From the NCBI GenBank assembly GCA_017744935.1, contig JAGIAI010000043.1:1-33208 (forward strand): a DNA stretch of 33,208 bases, written 5' to 3'. Origin of the DNA: Variovorax sp. (GTDB lineage Bacteria > Pseudomonadota > Gammaproteobacteria > Burkholderiales > Burkholderiaceae_C). This document shows, piece by piece, positions 21,804 through 30,434 of the stretch. The notes under the pieces are model-generated. The model was not told where the DNA came from. It did not search any database and saw only the letters and a program-made list of their open reading frames with translations. Both the position numbers and the translations under genes were made by a program. Within the stretch, counting starts at the first letter, position 1; each line of letters opens with the position of its first letter.

Positions 21804-22619
21804 TCAAGCCACCCTCCGCAAGTTGCTCACATCATCGACGGTCCCAAGGTAGGCCTCGACAACCCGAGGATCCGACTGAACCTCACGAGGCGTACCCGTA
21901 GACAGCGCCTCCCCCATGTTCATCGCCAGCACCCGATCCGACACCTTGGACACGAGCGACATGTCGTGCTCCACCATCAGCACCGAGATACCGAGTTCAT
22001 GCTGGATGTCCTGAATCCAGAACGCCATGTCCGCCGTCTCTTCGACGTTGAGCCCCGAAGAAGGCTCATCAAGCAATAGCAGTTTCGGCTCGGTGCAAAG
22101 AGCACGCGCCAACTCCACCACCTTGCGGACGCCATAGGGCAGCCCCGCCACCATCGAATCGCGATGGTGCTGCAGGTCCAGAAGATCGATCACCCGCTCC
22201 GCCACCTCGCGCGCCTCGATCTCCGCACGCCGGGTGGCCTTCGTGAAGAACACCTCGCTCCAGAAGCCTGTCTTGCGATGCGTATGCCGACCAATCAGCA
22301 AGTTGTGCAGCACCGTTGCATGCTCGAAGAGTTCGATGTTCTGGAACGTGCGCGCAATCCCCAGCGCCGCGATCTCGTGCGGCGCGCGCTGCGTGAGCGG
22401 CAATGGTGAGCCCTCGCCGCGCCACACGATCTCGCCGGTGGTCGGCGTGTAGATGCGGCTGATCAGGTTGAACACCGTCGTCTTGCCCGCACCATTCGGC
22501 CCGATCAGCGTGAACACCTCGCCACGCCGCACGTCGAAGCTCACCTTGTTCACCGCAAGCACGCCGCCGAAGCGCACGCTCAGGTCCTTCGCCGAAAGAA
22601 GAACGTCCGCTTCGCTCAT
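21804..22619 (-). CDS. livG: LIV-type ABC transporter ATP-binding protein LivG (system A)
   Basis: The 271-residue ATPase has Walker A GPNGAGKTT at 40-48, the LivG-typical AALGIARTFQNIELF stretch, a divergent ABC signature LPYGVRK at 160-166 in place of LSGGQ, and Walker B LLLLDEPSSGLN. The longer insert after Walker A (RGEGSPLPLTQRAPHEI) separates LivG from LivF. The start at 22619 gives MSEADVLL; its ATG overlaps the TGA of livM (ATGA). It energises the importer with LivF, in the cytoplasm at the membrane. Confidence 0.95.
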   Translation of the reverse strand: MSEADVLLSAKDLSVRFGGVLAVNKVSFDVRRGEVFTLIGPNGAGKTTVFNLISRIYTPTTGEIVWRGEGSPLPLTQRAPHEIAALGIARTFQNIELFEHATVLHNLLIGRHTHRKTGFWSEVFFTKATRRAEIEAREVAERVIDLLDLQHHRDSMVAGLPYGVRKVVELARALCTEPKLLLLDEPSSGLNVEETADMAFWIQDIQHELGISVLMVEHDMSLVSKVSDRVLAMNMGEALSTGTPREVQSDPRVVEAYLGTVDDVSNLRRVA

Positions 22620-23692
22620 CTCAGGCGGTCCGACTTGGTGAAGGACTTCTGCCGCTTGAACAGCCCTCGGCGGTAGAACGGAAAGAGCTGCAGCCAGGTG
22701 CGAATCTTGAGCCACCGACCATAGAGCCCGAGCGGCTCGAACAACACGAATGCGATCAAAACGAGGCCATACACCAGCCCTTGCAGCCCCGGCGCCTGCC
22801 CGATCACCGGCGGAAGCCAATCCTTGCCCAGCGAGATCAACTGCGGCATCGCGATCAGGAAGATCGCGCCAAGAAACGCGCCGTGCACCGAGCCGAGCCC
22901 GCCGATCACCACCAGGAGCAGCAGATCGATCGATTGCAGGATGTTGAACTGGTCCGGCGAGATGAAGCTCAGCTTGTGCGCGTACAGAGCGCCACCCAGG
23001 CCTGCGAGCGCCGCAGAAATCGCGAATGACAGCGTCTTGTAGCGCGCCAGATGGATGCCCATGCTCTGCGCCGAGATCTCCGAATCGCGGATCGCGACGA
23101 AGGCACGGCCGGTCGGCGAGCGCAGCAGGTTCAGGATCGCTAGCGTGCACAGCACCGCGACGATCAGGCACACGAGGTAGAAGTTTTCGCTCGAGCCCAG
23201 TTCGATGCCCAGCAGACTGGGCGACTTCACATGCAGCCCCGAGTTGCCGCCGGTGACCGACTCCCACCGGGCGAACACCTCTTCAACGATGAAGCCGAAA
23301 GCCAGCGTGGCAATGCCGAGGTAGATGCCCTTCACGCGCAACGCCGGCAAACCCACCACCACGCCGACTGCCGCAGACAGCGCCGCCGCCGCGACCAGTG
23401 CGAGCGGGAACGGCACGCCCATGTTCGTCAGAACCGCCTGCGTGTAAGCCCCCGTGCCGAGGAAGGCCGCATGCCCGATCGAGAACTGTCCGGTGAAGCC
23501 CGCGAGCAGCATCAACCCCAATCCGACGATCCCGTAGATCAGCACGAAGGTCAGTTGCGCGAGCCAGTATTCAGGCAGCGCCCACGGCGCGGCGATCAGC
23601 GCAGCACCGAGCAAGCTGTACCAGAACACATGCCCGCCATGCTTGGCGAGATTGATGTCCTGCGCGTAGCTGGTCTTGAAGATGAAACGCAT
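22616..23692 (-). CDS. livM: LIV-type ABC transporter permease LivM (system A)
   Basis: The 358-residue integral membrane protein has about ten hydrophobic segments and the LivM signatures YGIVGLGLMLLAGFTGQFSI (residues about 55-74) and the coupling-loop stretch AFVAIRDSEISAQSMGI, which contacts the ATPases. It forms the translocation path with LivH. The C-terminus has a charged extension (RTWLQLFPFYRRGLFKRQKS) common in this subgroup. Three bases separate its ATG from the livH stop, and its TGA overlaps the livG start. Confidence 0.95.
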   Translation of the reverse strand: MRFIFKTSYAQDINLAKHGGHVFWYSLLGAALIAAPWALPEYWLAQLTFVLIYGIVGLGLMLLAGFTGQFSIGHAAFLGTGAYTQAVLTNMGVPFPLALVAAAALSAAVGVVVGLPALRVKGIYLGIATLAFGFIVEEVFARWESVTGGNSGLHVKSPSLLGIELGSSENFYLVCLIVAVLCTLAILNLLRSPTGRAFVAIRDSEISAQSMGIHLARYKTLSFAISAALAGLGGALYAHKLSFISPDQFNILQSIDLLLLVVIGGLGSVHGAFLGAIFLIAMPQLISLGKDWLPPVIGQAPGLQGLVYGLVLIAFVLFEPLGLYGRWLKIRTWLQLFPFYRRGLFKRQKSFTKSDRLR

Positions 23693-23695
23693 GCT

Positions 23696-24571
23696 CTAGA
23701 CCTTCTTCCTCAGCTTCTCGCCGAAAAGGCCGTTGGGCTTCACCATCAGCATGACCAGCACGACGATGTATGGGGCCGTGTCCTTGAAGCCGTCAGGCAG
23801 GTAGAAGCCCGCGAGCGATTCGACGATGCCGATGATCAGCCCGCCGACGATCGCGCCCGGCAGGCTGCCGAAGCCGCCCACCACCGCCGCAGGGAAAGCC
23901 TTGAGACCGATGAATCCCATGTTGGCGTGCACGAAGGTGATCGGCGCGAGCAGCATGCCGGCGATCGCCGCAACTGCCGCGGCCAGCCCCCAGACCAATC
24001 CGTTGAGCCGCTTCACCGGAATGCCCATGTAGTAGGCCGCAAGCTGGTTCTGCGACGACGCCTGCATCGCGATGCCGAGCTTGCTGTAGCGGAACATCGT
24101 GAACAGCAGCGCGCAGAGCACAGCCGTTGCGAAGATGATCACCATATGCTCGACGTTGAGCACCAGCTCACCGAGCTTCCAGATCTCGTCCTTGTAGGGA
24201 ACGGCCAGTGTGTGTGTCTCGGTGCCGATGGCCGGGATCATCGTGATGAGCCCGCGCGCCACATAGCCGATGCCGATGGTCAGCATCACGATCGAGAACT
24301 GCGGCTGGCCGAGGATGGGCCGGATCACGACGAGTTCCAGCAGCACGCCGAAAGCCACCATCGCGCCAACGGCCAGCAGCGCCGCAAGCCAGAACGGCAG
24401 CCCGAACAGCGACATGCCCGCGAAGGCAGCGAAAGCGCCGAGCATCATGAGTTCGCCCTGCGCGAAGCTCACCGTCTCGGTGGCCTTGTAGATCAGCACG
24501 AAGCCCAGAGCGATCAGGCCGTAGATGCAGCCTTGAGCGACGCCTGAAAGCAAAAGCTGGAGTAGTTGCAA
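23696..24571 (-). CDS. livH: LIV-type ABC transporter permease LivH (system A)
   Basis: The 291-residue membrane protein has about eight segments with the LivH signature GVAQGCIYGLIALGFVLIYK near the start, FAQGELMMLGAF, and the coupling motif ASSQNQLAAYYMGI. It is the first gene of system A. The start is a TTG at 24571: no in-frame ATG lies at or upstream of the family N-terminus, and the product then begins with the typical QLLQLLLSG. No strong Shine-Dalgarno precedes it. Roughly 95 bases separate it from the end of the AraC gene on the same strand, so the promoter probably lies there or farther upstream. Confidence 0.93.
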   Translation of the reverse strand: MQLLQLLLSGVAQGCIYGLIALGFVLIYKATETVSFAQGELMMLGAFAAFAGMSLFGLPFWLAALLAVGAMVAFGVLLELVVIRPILGQPQFSIVMLTIGIGYVARGLITMIPAIGTETHTLAVPYKDEIWKLGELVLNVEHMVIIFATAVLCALLFTMFRYSKLGIAMQASSQNQLAAYYMGIPVKRLNGLVWGLAAAVAAIAGMLLAPITFVHANMGFIGLKAFPAAVVGGFGSLPGAIVGGLIIGIVESLAGFYLPDGFKDTAPYIVVLVMLMVKPNGLFGEKLRKKV

Positions 24572-24665
24572 GGAGGGTCTCGTCCGGGTTTCGCGGTTTA
24601 TAGCGGCGGGTCCGCCACGGCGCGCAGAGGGTTGTCCCGCATTCGACGGCGGGCGCTGCCGTGCG

Positions 24666-25409
24666 TCACTGATGCAGTGCGAGACGCCGCGACCCCGCGA
24701 GGATGTCGCTGGGACGCAATCCGTAGACCTGCCGGATCGAGTGGCTGAAGTGGGTCGAATCGGGGTAGCCGGTATCGAGCGCGATGTCGGTCAACGAGGC
24801 GCTCTGGCGCACGTGGCGCAAAAGGCTGCGAGCGCGCTTCCATGCACGGAAAGCCCGGAATGTCACGCCGGTTTCCTGCTTGAACAGGTGAAGGAATCGC
24901 GAGAACGAGAGCTTGACCGCGGCGGCGCATTCCTCGGCCGATGTCTGCGCCGCAGGATCGGCGTTGATGCGGTCGACCACCGCGCGGATGCGCGCATCAA
25001 GAGTGCGCGGGGCGAGCGGCTCGTCGAAGAAGAGAGTGTCGAACTCGAAGCCTTCGAAGCTCCCGCTGCCGGAAGCCTCGAGCAGCCGCCCGTGCGCCTC
25101 ACGGACGCGCCGGACAAAGGCCGGCGCATCGACCGGCCCGCAATGCTGCATGAAGGGAGGCAGGCGCGAAGCGTCCACCGATTCGGCTTCGATCAGCAGA
25201 TTGAGAACCAGCCGGTGCTCGGTCGTGACCTGGTGCGGCACCTGCGGCGGCACGACGAGCAGCTCGCCGCTCTGCCACGCGCCCCCACCGATGCGGATGG
25301 AGAGCGGCGCCCCGGCGGGCGAGACGTACACGCCGTGCCCGCCCAGGGCACGCTCGGCCGCCGCTCCCAGGAGGCCTGCATAGAACACCCGCTCGGTCGT
25401 GATCCACAT
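24666..25409 (-). CDS. AraC family transcriptional regulator between the two LIV operons
   Basis: The 247-residue protein has an N-terminal cupin-like sensor part (MWITTERVFYAGLLGAAAER, GELLVVPPQVPHQVTTEHRL) and a C-terminal AraC DNA-binding domain (LSFSRFLHLFKQETGVTFRA, then SLTDIALDTGYPDSTHFSHS). I chose ATG 25409 because the upstream part of the open frame is Arg/Pro-rich and not family-like. It sits after the binding-protein gene of system B and before livH of system A, all on the same strand, so it could regulate either importer. The effector is unknown. Confidence 0.87.
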   Translation of the reverse strand: MWITTERVFYAGLLGAAAERALGGHGVYVSPAGAPLSIRIGGGAWQSGELLVVPPQVPHQVTTEHRLVLNLLIEAESVDASRLPPFMQHCGPVDAPAFVRRVREAHGRLLEASGSGSFEGFEFDTLFFDEPLAPRTLDARIRAVVDRINADPAAQTSAEECAAAVKLSFSRFLHLFKQETGVTFRAFRAWKRARSLLRHVRQSASLTDIALDTGYPDSTHFSHSIRQVYGLRPSDILAGSRRLALHQ

Positions 25410-25584
25410 GAGGCGCTCGCCCCGGCCGCCGTCGCGGGGCGCCTCTTTCGTCTGCCTGCTGACCAAAATGCCCGTCCTCCGCGCCACAGCGGTCGGCCCC
25501 ATGGCCGACCCCGCCACGGGGCGATCGTAGCGGCGGGCAGTTCGCCTGGCTTCCGCCGGCACGCGGGGGCTTTCCCTTAGGGCC

Positions 25585-26811
25585 TCAATCGGAGGTACTC
25601 AGAATTTCACCGAAGCCCTGCCACAAGGACCCCGTGAACCGCGCCAGCTGTCCCTGCTTGACCAGGGCGAAATCCGTCGGCGAGCTGTTGAGCGCCATGC
25701 CCGGCAGCAGCAGCTGAAGCTTGAGGTTCTTGATGTTCGCAGCCTGCTTCATGACGTTCTCGCGCGTGAGGTCGTTGCCGCACTGCTTGAGGATCTGCAC
25801 CATGGTCTGCGCCGCAATGTAGGCGTAGACGTTGGAGGCATCCTTCGGGTCACCCTCGCGGTAGTAGCGGCCCATGAAGGCGCGCCATTCGAGCATCGCC
25901 GGGTCGTCCTTCCACTGCGGATCGTTCGGATCCTTGTAGTAGAGCACCGTCAGCAGGCCGACCGACTTGTCGAGCCCGGCCGGCACCAGCACCGACCCCA
26001 CGGAAGCGGCCACGTTGTTGACGATGTGCAGCGGCTTCCATCCCGAGTCGTACGCCTTGCGGATGGCTTGCGCGCCGAACTTGGGCGTGGTGATGTTGAT
26101 GAACGTGTCGGCGCCGGAACCCTGCAGCGTGACGATCTGCGAATCGACCGTGGGATCGCTGACCTCGTAGGTTGCCTCGGCGACGATCATCTTCGCTCCC
26201 TTGGGGCCGAGTCCGTCCTTCACGCCCTTGAGCAGGTCTTTGCCGTAGTCGTCGTTCTGGTAGAGGATCGCGATCTTCGCGTTGGGTTTCTCCTTCAACA
26301 GGTACTTGGCGTAGATCACGCCTTCAGCCTGGTAACTCAGGTTGAAGCCGAGGGTCCATGGGAAGTTCTTGGGGTCGTTCCATTTTGTCGCACCGGTCGC
26401 CAGCAGCAGGTGCGGCACCTTCTTCGCATTGACGTACTTGTGGATGGCCGTATTGCTCGGCGTGCCCAGCGTCTGGAAGAGCGCGAGCACTTCGTCCTGC
26501 TCGACGAGCCGGCGCACCTGCTCCACCGCCTTGGGCGGGCTGTAGCCGTCGTCAAGACTGATCAGGTTGATCTTGCGGCCGTTCACGCCGCCGTTTTCAT
26601 TGATCATCTTGAAGTAGGCCTGCTGTAGCTTGCCGATGGTTCCGTAGGCCGAGGCGGGGCCGCTGTAGGGCATCGTCTGGCCGAGCTTGATTTCCGTGTC
26701 GGAGGCGCCGGGGCCATACTTCTTCTGCGCGGTGGCTGGCGCGACAACGGACAGGGCCACTGCACCCGCGACGGCGAGCATGGTGGCGCGACGGTCTGGA
26801 CTGAACTTCAT
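25585..26811 (-). CDS. LIV-type ABC transporter substrate-binding protein (system B)
   Basis: The 408-residue protein has a Tat-like or Sec signal (MKFSPDRRATMLAVAGAVAL, with an RR pair, probable cleavage after ATA) and the LivK-type fold: EIKLGQTMPYSGPASAYGTI, INENGGVNGRKINLISLDDG, SPPKAVEQVRRLVEQD, AILYQNDDYG. It is clearly divergent from the system A binding protein, so the two importers should have different ligands. AAGGAG precedes the ATG. It is the last gene of system B, about 80 bases after livM. The ligand is unknown. Confidence 0.93.
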   Translation of the reverse strand: MKFSPDRRATMLAVAGAVALSVVAPATAQKKYGPGASDTEIKLGQTMPYSGPASAYGTIGKLQQAYFKMINENGGVNGRKINLISLDDGYSPPKAVEQVRRLVEQDEVLALFQTLGTPSNTAIHKYVNAKKVPHLLLATGATKWNDPKNFPWTLGFNLSYQAEGVIYAKYLLKEKPNAKIAILYQNDDYGKDLLKGVKDGLGPKGAKMIVAEATYEVSDPTVDSQIVTLQGSGADTFINITTPKFGAQAIRKAYDSGWKPLHIVNNVAASVGSVLVPAGLDKSVGLLTVLYYKDPNDPQWKDDPAMLEWRAFMGRYYREGDPKDASNVYAYIAAQTMVQILKQCGNDLTRENVMKQAANIKNLKLQLLLPGMALNSSPTDFALVKQGQLARFTGSLWQGFGEILSTSD

Positions 26812-26891
26812 GTTGTGTCTCCTTCCATGTCATCGAACAAACACAAACCGGACGGACCCGCCGGGCACGACCGGGCCGGACTACAAGACAG

Positions 26892-27881
26892 TCAACGCTT
26901 GCGCCACCGCCGGAGTCGACCGATGGCGATCCGCACCATCCCTGCCACGCCGGTGGGCATCACGTACATGAAGGCAATGAGAAAGATGCCGTAGATCGCC
27001 CAAGGCGCCGCCTTGGAAATCTGATCGGCCACGTTGGGGATGAACTGGATGAACAGCGCGCCGTAGATCGCGCCCTGGATCGACGCCAGGCCGCCGATCA
27101 CCACGCCCACCACCAGCGAAATCGACAGGAAGACCGTGAACGAGTCGGGCGCGACGAACTGGATCACGATCGCGCCCAACGCCCCCGCGATGCCGGTGTA
27201 CATCGCGGAGACGCCGAAGGTCAGCGACTTGACCATGGCGGTGTTGATTCCCATCGCTTGCGCCGCGATCGGCTGGTCGCGGATCGCGACCATCGCGCGT
27301 CCGATGCGGCCGCGCAGCAGATTCCAGCCGCAGGCGAACAGCAGCAGCAGGATCGCGAGCACGACGAAGTAGAGCCACTGGTCCTGCGTGAGGCCGGTCC
27401 ACTCGGGCGCGTCGGGCTTGACGATGACGATGCCCTGCACGCCGCCTGTCCATTGCTCCAGATGCTTGTACTTGAGGATCTGCGGCATCGCCACGCCGAG
27501 CGCGAAGGTCGCGAGCGCCAGGTAGAGCCCTTCCAGCCTCAGTGCCGGAAGGCCGAACAGAAAGCCCGCCAGCAGGCACACCGCGCCGGCGATGGGCACG
27601 GTCATCCAGTAAGGCACGCCGAGCTTGTCCATGAGGATGGCCGCGACGTACGCACCGATGGCATAGAACGCCCCATGACCGAGCGAGATCTGCCCGTTGT
27701 AGCCGGTGAGCATGTTGAGGCCGAGCAGCGCGATCGCGTAGACAAGAGCCAGCGTGAACTGGAACACCCGGTAGTTGCTGACCACGAACGGCAGCACGCA
27801 GGCAACGGCCAGCACCGCCAGCAGGCCGACAAGTTGCGCCTTGCCAAGACGCGCACCGTGGGATTCGTCGTGTTTCGCCAT
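26892..27881 (-). CDS. livM: LIV-type ABC transporter permease LivM (system B)
   Basis: The 329-residue membrane protein has about nine hydrophobic segments with LivM signatures AIALLGLNMLTGYNGQISLG near residue 50 and the coupling loop AMVAIRDQPIAAQAMGIN. It forms the channel with LivH of the same operon. The C-terminus is short and basic (RLRRWRKR), unlike the long tail of the system A paralog. It starts three bases after the livH stop. Confidence 0.95.
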   Translation of the reverse strand: MAKHDESHGARLGKAQLVGLLAVLAVACVLPFVVSNYRVFQFTLALVYAIALLGLNMLTGYNGQISLGHGAFYAIGAYVAAILMDKLGVPYWMTVPIAGAVCLLAGFLFGLPALRLEGLYLALATFALGVAMPQILKYKHLEQWTGGVQGIVIVKPDAPEWTGLTQDQWLYFVVLAILLLLFACGWNLLRGRIGRAMVAIRDQPIAAQAMGINTAMVKSLTFGVSAMYTGIAGALGAIVIQFVAPDSFTVFLSISLVVGVVIGGLASIQGAIYGALFIQFIPNVADQISKAAPWAIYGIFLIAFMYVMPTGVAGMVRIAIGRLRRWRKR

Positions 27882-27884
27882 GGC

Positions 27885-28754
27885 TCAGACTCGCGTCACA
27901 TGGACCTTGCCGAACAGACCTGAAGGCCGGATGACGAGCACGCCCACGATCAACACCAGCGCGACCGTCAGCTTGAGCTCGGTACCGAGCACGACGCCGG
28001 CCAGGTTTTCGAGCACGCCCACGATGAAGCCGCCGAGCACCGCGCCGCCGGGACTGTCGATGCCGCCCAGCAGTGCTGCCGCGAAGGCGTAGAGCAGGAT
28101 GCCGGCCATCATGTTGGGCTCCAGGAACACGCTCGGCGCGACCATGATCCCCGCGATGGCGCCGATGGCCGCCGCGAGTCCCCAGCCGAGGGCGAGCATC
28201 CAGCCGACGCGGATGCCTACGAGCCGGCTGGACACCGGGTTCTGCGCAGCCGCGCGCATCGCCAGCCCCAGCGGCGTGAACCGGAAGAAGATGAACACCG
28301 CGACCAGCACGGCCAGCGTCACGCCGATGGAGCCCAGCTCATGCGGGCCGACGTAGGCATTGCCGAAGAGCGACTGCTCCGGAAACGGGCTCGGGAACGG
28401 CTTGATGGTGTAGGTGAAGATCCAGCCGGCCAGGCTGTTGAGGATCACCAGCAGGCCGATGAAGACGATCACGATCGACAGGATCGGCGCGTTCTCCACC
28501 GGCTGCACGATGATCCGCTCGATCAGCACGCCAAGCACGAATGCCAGCGCCACCGTGGCGACGAACGCCCCCCAGTACGGCACGCCGGCCTGCATCAGGC
28601 TCCACGCGATATAGGTGGAGAACATCGCCAGTTCGCCCTGCGCGAAGTTCACGAGATGCGTGGCCTGGTAGATCATGACCAGCGCGAGCGCCAGGCTGGC
28701 GTAGATGCCTCCGGTGGCGAGCCCTGAGAGCACTTGGTGGAGCAGGACGTTCAT
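27885..28754 (-). CDS. livH: LIV-type ABC transporter permease LivH (system B)
   Basis: The 289-residue membrane protein has the LivH signature GLATGGIYASLALALVMIYQ, NFAQGELAMFSTY, and the coupling motif AAAQNPVSSRLVGIRV. It partners with LivM. The ATG at 28754 lies 24 bases after the livF stop. Family membership and completeness are clear; the transported ligand is not. Confidence 0.95.
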   Translation of the reverse strand: MNVLLHQVLSGLATGGIYASLALALVMIYQATHLVNFAQGELAMFSTYIAWSLMQAGVPYWGAFVATVALAFVLGVLIERIIVQPVENAPILSIVIVFIGLLVILNSLAGWIFTYTIKPFPSPFPEQSLFGNAYVGPHELGSIGVTLAVLVAVFIFFRFTPLGLAMRAAAQNPVSSRLVGIRVGWMLALGWGLAAAIGAIAGIMVAPSVFLEPNMMAGILLYAFAAALLGGIDSPGGAVLGGFIVGVLENLAGVVLGTELKLTVALVLIVGVLVIRPSGLFGKVHVTRV

Positions 28755-28778
28755 GCAACTCGCCCCGAACTGGTCATG

Positions 28779-29492
28779 TCAATAGCCGAGGTACGAACGC
28801 CGCACCGCTTCGTTGTTGCGGATCGCTTCGGCGCTTCCGGAGATCACCACGCGGCCCGTTTCGAGCAGGTAGGCGCGGTCGGCCAGGCTGAGGGCCAGCG
28901 CGGCGTTCTGCTCCACCAGCAGCATGCTCACGCGGTCGCGGCGGTTGATCTCGCCGAGGATCTCGAACAGTTCCTGCACGATGCGCGGCGCGAGGCCGAA
29001 CGAGGGCTCGTCAAGGAGCAGCAGGCGCGGCCGCAGCATCAGTGCTCGCGAGACGGCGAGCATCTGCTGCTCGCCGCCCGAGAGGGTGCCGGCCTGCTGG
29101 CGGCGGCGCTCCCTCAGCCGCGGGAAGTGGTCGTACACGCGCTCGAAGTCCGCCACGACCTCGCTCTTGTCGCGCCTCGTGTAGGCGCCGAGGCGGAGGT
29201 TCTCTTCCACGCTCAGTTCGACGAAGGTACCGCGACCGTCCGGCACGTGGGCCACGCCGAGGCGCACGATGCTTTCCGTCGCCCGGCCATCGATGCGGCT
29301 GCCGGCGAAGGCGATTTCGCCCTGCGTCTTCACCATGCCGCAGACAGCGCGCAACGTGGTCGTCTTGCCCGCGCCGTTCGCGCCGAGGATCGTGGTGATG
29401 CCGCCCTCCTCGACGCCGAAGTCGAGTCCGTGCAAGACCCTGCTCGGACCGTACTGGGCATGCAGGCCGCGAACTTCGAGCAGCGCGGACAT
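28779..29492 (-). CDS. livF: LIV-type ABC transporter ATP-binding protein LivF (system B)
   Basis: The 237-residue ATPase has Walker A GANGAGKTT at 37-45, signature LSGGEQQ at 137-143, Walker B LLLLDEP at 157-163 and the switch region MLLVEQNAALAL. It ends with the standard RRSYLGY, without the basic tail of the system A paralog. Its ATG shares one base with the livG stop (TGATG), indicating translational coupling. Confidence 0.95.
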   Translation of the reverse strand: MSALLEVRGLHAQYGPSRVLHGLDFGVEEGGITTILGANGAGKTTTLRAVCGMVKTQGEIAFAGSRIDGRATESIVRLGVAHVPDGRGTFVELSVEENLRLGAYTRRDKSEVVADFERVYDHFPRLRERRRQQAGTLSGGEQQMLAVSRALMLRPRLLLLDEPSFGLAPRIVQELFEILGEINRRDRVSMLLVEQNAALALSLADRAYLLETGRVVISGSAEAIRNNEAVRRSYLGY

Positions 29493-30313
29493 CAGGCGGC
29501 CCCTCCCAGGTAGGCGCGCACCACTTCGGCATCGGCCTGCACTTCGGCCGGCGAGCCGATGGCGATCACGCGGCCGAAGTCCAGGGCGACCACGCGGTCG
29601 GACACACGCATGACGAGATTCATGTGGTGCTCGACGAGCAGCATCGTGAGGTCGAGCCGGTCTTGCACCTGCCTCAGCAGTTCCATGAGCACGCCGACTT
29701 CCTCGTGGTTCAGCCCACCCGCGGGCTCGTCGAGCAACAGCAGCCTGGGCTGGCTCGCAAGCGCGCGCGCCAGCTCAACACGCTTCTGGGTGCCGAAAGA
29801 AAGGTCCATGACGCGGGTTCCGGAGACGCCGCGCAGATCGAGAAGGTCGACGAGCTCCTCGACGTGGGCTTCGAGCGCTTCCTCCTCGCGCCTCACCCTC
29901 GGCAGGCGCAGCGCATTCGACAGAAAGCCGCTGCGCGTGCGGCAATGGCCGCCGAGCAGAATGTTCTGCCGCACCGTCATGGTCTGGAACAGCGCCAGAT
30001 TCTGGAAGGTGCGCCCGATGCCGAGCGCTGCGATGCCGTGGGCCGGCGTGGCAAGCAGGGAGCGGCCCTCGAACAGAATGTGGCCCTCGCTGAAGGCGTA
30101 GAGGCGCGAGAGACAGTTGAAGAGGGTCGTCTTGCCGGCGCCGTTGGGTCCGATCAGTCCGACGATGTGCCCCGGCGCCACCGCGAACGAGACCTTGTCG
30201 AGCGCCGTGATGCCGCCGAAGCGCACGGTGACGCCTTCGACGTTGAGCAGATCAGCACGTTGGGCAGGCGAGACGATGATCGACTCCTTGCACGGTGGGA
30301 CTGCAACCGGCAC
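29492..30313 (-). CDS. livG: LIV-type ABC transporter ATP-binding protein LivG (system B)
   Basis: The ATPase has Walker A GPNGAGKTT at 55-63, the LivG stretch AALGIGRTFQNLALF, signature LSFGTQK at 171-177 and Walker B LLLLDEP at 191-197 (numbered from the GTG at 30313). It is the first gene of system B. The start is uncertain: no ATG is available near the family N-terminus. GTG 30313 gives 273 residues, while a perfect AAGGAG at 30289-30284 sits six bases before an in-frame ATC at 30277. A promoter should lie in the 120 bases between this gene and the esterase stop. Confidence 0.9.
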   Translation of the reverse strand: MPVAVPPCKESIIVSPAQRADLLNVEGVTVRFGGITALDKVSFAVAPGHIVGLIGPNGAGKTTLFNCLSRLYAFSEGHILFEGRSLLATPAHGIAALGIGRTFQNLALFQTMTVRQNILLGGHCRTRSGFLSNALRLPRVRREEEALEAHVEELVDLLDLRGVSGTRVMDLSFGTQKRVELARALASQPRLLLLDEPAGGLNHEEVGVLMELLRQVQDRLDLTMLLVEHHMNLVMRVSDRVVALDFGRVIAIGSPAEVQADAEVVRAYLGGAA

Positions 30314-30434
30314 CGACCCGCCGCACCCGTTGGATTCACGGGCGCGGGGTCGATTGATACAACAAGATACCGAGCTTTGATCCCGCGCAATAGCGGGCTT
30401 TACCCTGCTGTCGCAGACGCGACTCGGGGCGCCG

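Noticed and set aside
23231..24547. Plus-strand open frame of 438 codons opposite livM/livH
   Set aside because: It is antisense to two permease genes, His/Gln/Arg-rich, with no recognisable domain.
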